Source: Monocercomonoides exilis
Lineage: Eukaryota; Preaxostyla; Oxymonadida; Polymastigidae
DNA: 64,000 nt
NCBI GenBank assembly: GCA_001643675.2
Contig: LSRY02000039.1
Coordinates: forward strand, 302,501-366,500
Direction of reading: 5' to 3'
The number at the start of each line of letters is the position of its first letter. Positions within the stretch are counted from its first letter, which is position 1. Both the position numbers and the translations under genes were made by a program. Below, piece after piece: positions 1-10,010 of this stretch. The notes beneath the pieces were generated by a model that had not been told where the DNA came from, did not search any database, and saw only the letters and a list, made by a program, of their open reading frames with translations.

Positions 1-3000
1 GGGTGTGCTGGTGTGAAAGGCGGGGAATAAGGTAAAGAGCCTTGTTGTGGTGCAGGAGAGGAAGGGAATTGATGGTGAGGTGCTTCTTGTGGAGATCTGG
101 GCGACATCACAGGCTGGAAAGTGACTGAAGATGGAGAAGAAAAGTTCATTGGAGTTGTGGAAGAAGAGGATGAGGATGAGGATGAGGAAGAGGAAGAAGA
201 AGAGGGAGAAAAAGAAGAAGAGAAAGAAGAGGAAGAAGAAGAAGAAGTCGAATCAAAATTATTTGTTTGATTGACAGCATCAGCAGTGATAGACCAACCT
301 CGATGGATCAAACAAACAGCATCTGCTGCTCTCAGTCTTGTCAGCAGAGGGAGATGCCGTGAAACCTTATTGCTTTTATCGTTATTATTATTGTTGTTGT
401 TAACTTTTTCTTCTTCTTCATTGCTGCTGGATTCCCAATTGAGACACTCTTTCTCTTTCTCCAACATCTGCTCATATTCTTTTTTTGACTCAGCCAGCAC
501 AGCTTTCAGCACTGGATCAGCCTCATCTTCCTCAGAAGACAGCTGCTGCTTGTTAGGAGAACGAGGTGGAAGTGAAGATGAAGAAGAAGAGGAGGAGGAG
601 GAGGATGAAGAAGAAGAAGCAGACACCGCCGACAAAAACGGGTTGTACATTTCTTCTCTTTTCTTCTCCATCCTCCTCATAATCTCCCTCTCTCTTTCAC
701 TCAGCTTTTCTCCATCACACGCTATTTCCCTCAGAATCTCCTTCATCTCTTCTGTCAGTGTGTCCCTCTTCGCCCCAAACCGCACTGCTGGCATGCCTTC
801 GATATCAGCTGGGTAGATCCTCCGGAACAGGATGATGTGGATCGCCTCCATCGCCCGGCTGATCTGGAGAAGATGAGCTTGTGCTTCAGTATTTGTGCTG
901 TTGTTGTTATCATGTTCTTTGCATTTGGCAGAAGATGAATCAGAAGCAGCTATTGATGATGATGATAACTCTGTAGAATCAGCTGAAGCTCCTTCTCCAC
1001 TTGTCTTTTGGCTATTCTTGTTTGCTCCCAATGTAAACAGCGACACATCTGTCGATACCCCTTGCCCTTCCACAATCTTCTCCTTCTTTGTTTGGGGCTT
1101 AGTTGCCTTCATTGCTTCAGACAGAAGAGCGAATTGTGATAAAAGCACAGACATCTTCTGAGGATGTTGTTGCGGTTGCTGCTGCTGCTGAATCAGCTGT
1201 TGTTGTTGGGAAATTAGCGAGAGAGAGGAGAAGGCAGAATGCTCTGTACATTCCAGTGTTAATGATGATGATGATGATGATGATAATTGGTTATCATTTT
1301 CGAGTGAAGAAGAAGAGGAAGAGGAAGAGGAAGAAGAGGAGGAAGAGGAAGAAGAAGAGGAAGAGGAAGAAAAAGAAGAAGATGAAGAAGCATCACCCAA
1401 ATCAGAACTAATTTCCGTGGCATTTTTAGCTTCCTCTTCTGATTGATGTGTTGACGACTCTTCAGAAGCTGTTGAAATTGAAGCACTGCCTTCTGTTTGT
1501 TCTGCTGCAACAGATGTTTCAGCTTGATTATCCATCTTGTTCTCTTCTTCTTTCTTCTCTTCTGACTTCTCTTTCTCTTTCTCTTTCTCTGCTTCTTCTT
1601 TATATTCATCTTGTGCTTCTTCAATAATTGCTTCAACTTCAACATCTTCCTCGTTCTCATCATTAATTTCTTTCTTTTCTTCTCTTTCTCCTTCTTTTCC
1701 TTCTTTCTTGTCATCCGTCTCGTTTTGGTTCTTTTCTTCAGAAATTTCCACAATTGGAGGTGCAAATGATGGAGGTGCTGGTAAATGCAACTTCTTCTTT
1801 GGCTTCACTTGCTGTTGATCTTCAGAAGAAGAAGAAGAATTAGCAGCAGAAGCTCCTTCTTCCTTGTTATCTTCTTTTGTTTCAGATTCGTTTGGTTGAG
1901 AATTTCCTTCTTTCTCTTCTTCTTTCTCTTCTTCCTTCTCCTCTTTCTCCTCTTTCTTTTCCCCTTCTCCTTCTCCTCCTTCTCTTCCTTCTCTTCCTTC
2001 CTTTCCATCATCACCACTATCTTTCAAATCACCCAAAGATTCGCTCATTCCTTCTGTCTGTGGCACAATCGTCTTCACATCTATTGCTGGTGGTGGTGGC
2101 AGCCTTCGCTTCTTCACTCTCACAACAGCCCCCTTTCCTACTGCTGCTGAATGCTCTTCCTCTGTTGGCTTTGTTTCTTCTTCTTTCTTTTCTTCTCCTT
2201 TTTCTTCTTTCTTTTCTTCTTCCTTTTTCTCTTTTTCTCCTTCTCCTTCTTCTGATACAGAAGAAGCAGAAGAAGAAGAAGGAGAAGCATTAATATCAGC
2301 TACTGTTGGTGCTATTGTTGAAGGCGGGGGTGGCAACCTCTTAATCTTCACTTTTATTGGATGTGGTGCTGTTTCTGCTTTTTCTTCATTCTCTTCGATC
2401 TTTTTGCCTTCTTCTTCTCCTCCTCCTTCTCTTTTTTCTTTCTCTTTCTCTTTCTCTTCAATTTTCTCTTCTGCTTTTCCTTCTTCTTTCTCTTCTTTCT
2501 GTGAATTGCTTGTTTTTCCAGCTTCTTCTATTTCTATCGGAATCACAGGAGCAGCCATACTTGGTGGCGGTGGACGCTTTCTTCGCTTGGTGACTGTTGG
2601 TGCAGGGGAAGAGGAAGATCCAGGCTCTGAAGAAGGAGAAGGGGAAGGAGAAGGAGAAGGAGAAGATGATGATGAAGGAGAAACAGCTGATGAAGGAGAG
2701 GAAGAAGAAGAAGGCTGCTGCTCTTTCTCTTTTCCTTCCTCTTCCTCTTCTCTCTTCTTCACAATCACAATGGGCAACGCTGTCTTTTCCTGTGCTTTCT
2801 CCCTCGCTGCTGCGTCTCCGTGCTTCTTCATCATGCTCCTCATCCACGGCACCAGCACTTTGTGCCCCATCAGCTCTGCCAGACCAGGCCGCTTTGCTGG
2901 CTCATCGTCCATCATCCGCAGCAGCAAATTCCGCAGCTCGCCCGAATAGCCCTTCGGCAGCACTTTCCCTGTGATCGCTCCGCTGTCGCGGAGAGGGTGG

Positions 3001-3897
3001 TTCCCTATGATATATTGAAAGACAAGAGCACCCACTGAGTAGATGTCTGTGAGAAAAGATACTCTGGAAATGATAAAAGGATAATATAAATAACGGTTTG
3101 AGATTGGGCATCAAATGATGGTTTAAAAAAAAATAAATGCTTAAAAAGATATTCAAACTCTCCTGATTTCATCAATTCAGGTGCAATAAATTGCTTTTCC
3201 AGATAAGAAAAGCGCGATATCATTTCTTCAGTGAATTGCTTGAATAATCCAAATTCAGCTTTCAAAAGAAAAGAAAACACAATCAAAAACAAAAAAAGGA
3301 AAAAAAAGTTGATACTTATTTGAATTCTCCCGTTTTCGCACATAAATACATTTGATGAATTTATCAATCCATGAGAAAATGGTCTCCCTGGATGATTTTG
3401 AAGAGTCGAAAGACCAGCAATAATTTGCCCGAGTATCTGCCATACAGTCTACACGTTAAAAAATTTCGGATTACGTTTTATTAAGCAAAAAAATAGATGT
3501 AATTTGCAAACAGCTTCTTGAATCTGACTTTTAGGAGTTTCCGCAGGACGCATAACGTTTTGAAATGAATGTGCATTGCAATGGTCGGTCAGAATAAATG
3601 CATCTCGGGAATCAATAATAAATGATCTATCTTTTAACAGAAATGGTGACTCGATTTTGCACAGTTCCTCTAATTCCGTTTCATTCAAATTTTTACCAAC
3701 GGTTCCATTCAATGGAATGTTTGTAATAATAAACTTACGGTTTGTTTGCTTTTCAATAACTTCATAATTACGAATAGGAGGCGAAAAGGCATGAAGGACT
3801 TTATCACTCAATACTTCGTCTATTTGTTTAACATCGATTTAGATAAATAAAAAAAGCTCTTTTCAAATAGAAAAGCCAAACGATTTTCGAATATCAT
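1..3897 (-). CDS. NEK-like pseudokinase with long low-complexity tail (3'-truncated by window)
   Basis: My model has exons 3882-3897, 3512-3819, 3316-3448, 3159-3258 and 3063 down to 1, where the frame is still open; about 1,206 residues are in the window. The first ~260 residues fold like a protein kinase: FIAPELMKSGEVSF (APE motif), then DIYSVGALVF (subdomain IX) and a C-lobe ending near KRPGLAELMGH. All three catalytic positions are lost: the VAIK-like strand reads FIITN (no Lys), HRD is HGL (SHGLINSSNVF), and DFG is EFG. No glycine-rich loop is visible. The tail is Ser, Glu, Lys and Pro-rich, with four spaced copies of a basic-PPPP motif and a Gln run. Loss of activity suggests a scaffold role; the partner is unknown. 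NEK-type is a guess from the fold and tail layout. The 16-nt first exon is inferred from phase and a GTTTGG donor. Confidence 0.75.
1741..2600 (-). repeat. Four spaced copies of a basic-Pro motif in the pseudokinase tail
   Basis: On the minus strand the tail contains KRRKRPPPPSMAAP (about 2515-2600), KIKRLPPPPSTIAP (about 2297-2360), KKRRLPPPPAIDV (about 2062-2125) and KKKLHLPAPPSFAPP (about 1741-1805). Each is followed by a short hydrophobic/acidic stretch (for example PVIPIEIEE, PIVEIS) and then a charged linker. The shared plan is basic cluster, L/R-P-A/P-P-P, small residue, A-P, then V/I. The regular spacing of 200-300 bases in otherwise degenerate sequence suggests conserved linear motifs, such as docking sites for SH3, WW or profilin-type partners. 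This is inference. Confidence 0.7.
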
Positions 3898-4120
3898 TTG
3901 TGCAAGAAGGCAAATGATAAAATGAATAAAACGAAGAATATGTGTGATATTATGGGCTATTTGCGGTGAAATTCAAAAAAAATATAATTTTATCTGAACT
4001 GACATGTTAAGTATATTGCGAAATGAATAAAATACACGGTAAAAACTTAATTATAATTGCGAAAAGAGGGGAAGTGATTTGAGTATGTACAAATAATTTG
4101 TTCAAAATAATGAGTTTTGA

Positions 4121-5288
4121 TTACTTCTCCTTTTTCGTCGGCCTATAAACTCCCACAACAACCGCATGATCTCTTTCATAAGGTTCTAACGTAAGTTGCT
4201 CCAGTGGCTTAAGTCCAGCTTCGGCCAGAGTACTCCTTTCCTTTGCGAAAACAGCAGGAGCAGGTGAAACTGAATCGATACAAGAAGCCTTGATAGAAAT
4301 AACGTAATGTCCTCCATTCTTCAAGAAGTACTTTGCATTGATTTCAACAATACGTGCTTGATCAGGCTGTGCAACATCAGCAAAGATCACATCCACCATT
4401 GGAACAAGCATGCGATAACGCTGAGGATAACGAGCATCTTCAATGATTGGAACAATATTTGCACGTTTTTGTGCAAGTCCAAGTAAATCACGACCAACTC
4501 TTTGTGAAAATTCGACTGCATACACAACTCCAGTCTAAAAATTTTTAAATAAAATTATAATTTTTTAATATTAATATGAAGAAAAAAAGAAAGAAAAAGA
4601 AAACAAACAGGTCCAACAATATCTGAACAATGAGAAACGGTTGTTCCTGAAGCTGCTCCAAGATATAGTAATTTACATCCTGGTTGAATATGTATATTAC
4701 CGATTCCACCAATAACAGCTGCACCAAGTTTCGATCTATATGGGTTCCAAATTCTATATTCCGTTTTCCCGCTTGCAGCTGTTTCATCCTACATGAATGA
4801 TATTGTAAAATGAACATTTCAAAAAATCAAATTAATATTTCTTTTTTTTAGCAAACATCAACAGAAATTCTTTTTTCTCCATATACAGATTCTCCTGGCA
4901 GCATGCTTCTTGTTGCAAGAGAATCTTCTTTTGAATGAGCAATATAAACACCTGGGAATCGCTCATGTGGAGTGACAATAACTTTGCTTCCTCCTTTCAT
5001 TCCTCCTTTTCCTTTTCCTCCTCTTGCACCTCCTCTACCTCCACCTCTACCGCCTCTTCCTCCACGCCCTCCACCTCTGCCACCGTCTCTACCTCTACCA
5101 CCACCGAATCCACCTCTTCCACCTCTCCCACGGCCTCCTCCACCAAATCCTCGTGATCCGCCTCAAAAACAAGAAATATTGTTTTGATTAATTTTTATTC
5201 AATCAAAATAATCATTAAAATAAAATAAATTAAAATAAATTATTTATGAGCATTGAATGAAAGCAAATAAACCTTGACTACCAAACAT
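4121..5288 (-). CDS. Fibrillarin, rRNA 2'-O-methyltransferase
   Basis: Exons 5273-5288, 4857-5161, 4609-4788 and 4121-4534 join in phase to give 304 aa. Residues ~6-55 are a Gly/Arg-rich GAR domain (runs of RGGRGG). The methyltransferase domain follows: [38 protein letters not shown] (SAM-binding loop), [36 protein letters not shown] and the C-terminal [20 protein letters not shown]. These are hallmark fibrillarin blocks at the usual length. It acts in the nucleolus as the catalytic subunit of box C/D snoRNPs, methylating pre-rRNA guided by snoRNA. The 16-nt first exon encodes MFGSQ before the GAR domain; its donor GTTTAT and the GAG acceptor are slightly unusual. The glycine-rich exon produces a proline-rich shadow on the opposite strand. 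Confidence 0.95.
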
Positions 5289-5487
5289 TGTTCGAAAATA
5301 TGGGTAATGATCTTTAAAAATGTATGTGTTATTTCGAAAACAAATTTTGAGGAAAAGTAAATATATATTTAGAAATTCTTTAATTTTAAAATGCTGTAAT
5401 TCTTAAATTAACTTTAGAAATGAAATCCTTTTCAAAAAATTATATATATAAAGTATAACTATGGAAAAGAAACATAAATGTAAATTT

Positions 5488-8337
5488 TTATTCGGAATCA
5501 ACGTTAGAAATTGTTCTCTTCATAACAAAACGAGCATCCACAGCCCACACTTGGTTCTCTCTAACTACAACAGGGTTCAAATCAATTGATTGTATCTCGT
5601 TGCAAAGAGCAGGAAGCGATGAAATTTTTGACATCATCTTTGCAACAGCCTTTTCATTCACAATGGCTGCATCCACAGCACCTCCAATCACCATGTCCTT
5701 CTCCAAGATGTTAACATTTCTGACTTTCCTCCGATTTTTCTCGAAAATGCCTCTTGTCCTCAGCTGATGCAGCACATCCGTGGCGTCTGAATCAGCGCAA
5801 GGGCACAGCGCAAATGACACATCACTCACAGCAGACACAAGGCTTCCCCCAAGCCCTCCAATCAGCACAGGCCCAAACGTCGGGTCTCGATGCACCCCGA
5901 CAAATAGAGGCACAGACGACACAGGACGAGAATCAGCCAGGCTCTGAGCATTCATTTGGCCACGGTGTGTGAACTGTGTTGTCTTCAAGCACTGACACGG
6001 GATCTCGTTTGTTGTCAGGCACTCCATCACGATCACGCCTTCTTTCTCGTGCCCGCTCTCCCGCTGCACCTCCAGCATTTCCTCCACCGCCTCCCCTACC
6101 AGCCCATCGACGCCAGCTATGTGCGTCTTCACAAACTCCTTTCGCTCCTCCCGCTCTGCCCACTCACACCCGCTCTTCACCACAAACTCCATCACTTTGC
6201 CCATCCCGCACTTCTCACACTTCTCACACAGCTCGTCTCTCTCCTTCTGCAGCGCTTCCACAAACGCCTCTGCCTCAGCTGCGCTATGCACCTCTTTGAA
6301 TGGCGGAACAGAAATACCCAGCGCCATAAGCACTTTGAGTGCTGAAGATTCAGGCAGAACATAGTGATCCTCTTTCGCTTTTGTCGAATCAGAAGAATTG
6401 GTAGAGTCAGCAGTGGCAGCAGCAGAAACAGCAACAGCATCAATGGCAGAGCGGATGGATTCGCTCACAGACTTGGCCACTGAGATGTCAATGGGAATTT
6501 CAGCTGTTAAGTTTCCAGTCGATGTCTGATCAGCCGAAGCTGCCGATGAAACAGACAAAGAAACATCTGAATCAGCATGCCCCTCAGACGATGATGCTGA
6601 GCTTCCTTCGAGCGAAGCCAATGAAGCCAGAGATGCAAGTGATGTATTTGATCCCACTCGCTTCCCCATTGTCTCCTGCCTTTCTCTCATCCGCACCTTC
6701 TCCTTCTCCACAAAGCAGTGCGATCTCATCTGAGTGCCCACTGCCTTCGCAACATCCACCTCGCTGCTGAAAACAGGAATCCCGCCGCTCATCAGAATGT
6801 CTGTGCATTCACGCTCTTCCTCAATCTGCGCACCAATCAGCAGCACATACAACGACTTGCGCTTGGAAATAAATGAGCTTTGCTTTGAATTGGAATGTTT
6901 TTGACTGGTTGTTTCGCTTTCTTCGCTGTCGCTGTTGCTTTCACTTTCGTTTTCTGTTTCTTTCCTTTCCTTTCGTTCATTTTCTCCTTCTTCTCTTTCT
7001 TTACCAGTTTCTTCATTCCAATTCTCTTTCTTTCTCCCGTACAGCTCCACCATCTCGTGGCAAAGCGTTCTCGAGTCAATCGCCTTCAGCGAGCCAATCA
7101 AGCTCAGCACAATCACATCGCTTCCCGGGTCGTCACGGAGCATCCGCAGCGCATACGAAAAATCTTCTGTTGTTCCACTGCCTGTCATGTCAAGCGGGTT
7201 CTTCACGATGTAGAAAGGAGGATATTTTTCAATCATTTTTTGCTTCAGCTCGTCCGACATCATCCCAAGTTCCAGCCCTTCTTTCCACAGCGCATCCACC
7301 AGTTGCACACCCTGCCCGCCTCCGTTCGTTATGATCTGCACCTTCTTCCCTGTCACCCTCTGCCCAACAACCTCGCCGATCATCTTCACAGCAAACATGT
7401 CTCGCCAGTCAACACATCGCACAATCCCGTTCTCTTTCAGCAATGCATCGGTGACTGCATCGTCAACAGCAACGGACGCGCTGTGTGACCGAATGGCAAT
7501 GGAACCAGCGGGAGTTGCGCCGGATTTCACTATAAATACGCCCTTTCCTTTCATCCGCGCTCTCCGGGCTGCTGCCAGAAATCTTGTAGGTTGTTGGATT
7601 CCTTCGAGATAGAACGCTGCAATTTTTGTGTGTTCGTCTCTTTCGAAGTATTCCATCATATCTGCTTCGCATACATTTATTGAGTTCCCAAGTGAGATCA
7701 TCTTCCCAATCCACGGAATTACTGAACAGATTTTCTCAACATGATTAAACATGCACACTCCAAAGCCTCCGCTTTGTGAAGCAATGGAAACTCCACCAGG
7801 AATGGGCCTGTGTGCAGATGAATCCAAAATAAACAAGCAATCGATTGTGTCAAAAGCAGAATAAAAGCCTACACCGTTTGGCCCAATTAATCTAACCCCA
7901 CAACTTTCGACAGCTTTTTTTAGTTCATTTTGAATTGCTTTTCCCTCTGCCCCAATATCAGCAAATCCTCCAGCTATGTTAACCATATATTTGCAACTTT
8001 TTTTGCTTGACATGTCTTTTACAGCTTGTGGAGAGAATCTTGCAGGAACAACTATCACAGCAAGGTCGACATGTTGTGAAGGAATGTCATCAATTGACTT
8101 ATACACTGGTTGATCAAACAAAGTCCCTCCTTTTGGATTTACGAGATACACCGGACCACGTTTGAATGATTTTAAAACCTGTTTTGAAACAGCCCATCCT
8201 TTAAAGAGAATTAAAAAATAATTGTAAAGTATCTATAAAGTAAGCATACCAGGAGTTCCGTCTTTGTGAGATGCACCAATGATTGCAATGCTTGTCGCTT
8301 CGAAAAAGCCATCAACAGGCAACATATCCTTTTCCAT
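5488..8337 (-). CDS. Acetyl-CoA synthetase (ADP-forming), fused alpha-beta chain
   Basis: Two exons, 8250-8337 and 5488-8198 (GTATGC donor, AAAG acceptor), give 932 aa. The N-terminus has the CoA-binding Rossmann fold (SIAIIGASHKDGTPGWAVSK, VYLVNPKGG), then the ligase-CoA region (NIAGGFADIG, LIGPNGVGFYSA, SIASQSGGFG, MISLGNSINVCEADMMEYF). KSGATPAGS...RSHSAS holds the likely phosphohistidine His. The C-terminal half is an ATP-grasp domain (SALKVLMALGISVPPFKEV, VGVHRDPTFGPVLIGGLGGS, SIDLNPVVV, AVDARFV). It converts acetyl-CoA, ADP and Pi to acetate, ATP and CoA, which is substrate-level phosphorylation typical of anaerobic protists such as Giardia and Entamoeba. It is longer than the usual ~700-730 aa because of two Glu/Ser/Lys-rich inserts, one after SRTLCHEMVELYGRK and one before the ATP-grasp part. 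No organelle presequence is evident, so it is probably cytosolic. Confidence 0.93.
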
Positions 8338-8673
8338 TCTTCAAATGAGGATATGACCCCTTTTCCCGCAGTATAGTATGCGAATTAATGAACATTTTTA
8401 TGAAAGCATTCGCATAAATAACAATTAAATTGGAAGCTATTCCGGAGAAAATAAATAACAAAAAATATTAGTATCTTGAAATAATTGTGATAATTTATAA
8501 TGGTGAAAATGTTATTAATCACACATATTTTGAAGAATGAAACTATTCTGCAAAAATGCGTTCATAAACTTTAATTAGAGAAGAGAAAATATGTTTAGCC
8601 CATAAATATTTTTTGAGGAAAATATTTTCGCTTTTATTATTCTTGATCGGGAAATATCAATCTTTTTAAGCAA
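8338..8673. promoter_or_regulatory. Shared upstream region between divergent acetyl-CoA synthetase and F-BAR genes
   Basis: These 336 bp separate two start codons pointing away from each other (8337 on minus, 8674 on plus). The stretch is AT-rich and I see no ORF and no convincing TATA or other motif. It must hold both promoters. Confidence 0.4.
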
Positions 8674-9979
8674 ATGGAATCTTCAATAATTATAGATCTT
8701 CCTGGAAAACTTTGGGAAGGGATTGATTTAATTTTTGAAAGAGGAAAGGCAGGGAAGAAGTGTGGATTATCGATTATAAATGTTGAATAAACTTATTTTT
8801 GTAATATTTTAAATTTGAAGGACATACGATGAGATTATTGTTCGTTTAACAAAAAATCACATGTCTACAAAAGCGTTTTATGAAAACATAAAGTCACGAA
8901 AGTTTCAAGATTTATCAGAAGGAGGGTTTGCTTCATTATAATAAATGTGTCTAAGTAATGGTAATACCTTGATTTCTATTATAATATAGTGCAATACAAA
9001 TCGTATGGAAGGGATTGAAAGAGCGAATAGCATCGATTGAAAAAGCATCATTTGATTTTATGCAAAAGATTGAAGGTGTTTTGACAAAAGTAAAGGCAGA
9101 AGCTAAAGTCTATGAAGAATATTTCAAGACCCTTGAGCAAGAGCATCAAAATTCACTGAAGAAGAAGAAGCTTGCACACGAAGAAGCTGCAAGGGTTTGT
9201 TTTATCTTTTGAGAAATTTTTCACAAATGTGTTTCAGAAAAGAGAGAAATACTGTTTTGCATTTGGTGAATGGGATGAAGCCGACGCTGCTTATTCCAAA
9301 GTCAAAGATGACCTGGGATCAAAAGCTGACAAAAAAATTAAGGCATGAATCATCGATATGTTTTTTGTGAATTAATTCTGATATCAATTATCCAAATATG
9401 TAGTTGATGAAGACAATGACAGAGAAACTGAAGGAAAAGATGAACACTGAGATGCTATATGTGGACGCCACAAAGGTTTGCCAGGCAGCAGAAGAAGAAT
9501 ATGAGAGAACGATGTATCGCTTACTGAGAGAGTTTGAAGAATTGGAGGCAAAACGACTGAAAACCACTCAGGAAAGCCTGAAGTTGCTTATGACTTCTTG
9601 GATGGAGGTATGTGAAAGGGGGGAGGAAAAAAGAAAGAGAGAGAGAGAGAGAAAGAGAAAGAGATAAAGAGAGAGATAAAGAGAATTGTTAAAATGTTTA
9701 AAGACAGCTATGCATTAAGCATAGTTAATTTTTTTTCAACTTTTGTTTCAAATAATAATTATAAAATCACTTTATTTATTTCTAATCTTTAAACACTTCC
9801 TCTCCCCTTTCCAGGAGCTGCTTATTCACCAGAAGAATGTTTCTGTGTGTTTAGAGCTGTTGAATGAGCTTGATCCAGTTCGCGAACTTTCCCTCTTTGT
9901 CGCCCGCAACTGCACAAGAATACAGCACCAGCGCTTCTCTGAGCCAAAGTTTTGCAAGAGAGTATGCAAAGTGGCGCAT

Positions 9980-10010
<31 letters not shown>

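Noticed and set aside
4935-5187. Ser/Pro-rich plus-strand frames
   Set aside because: Antisense of the Gly/Arg-rich exon of fibrillarin.
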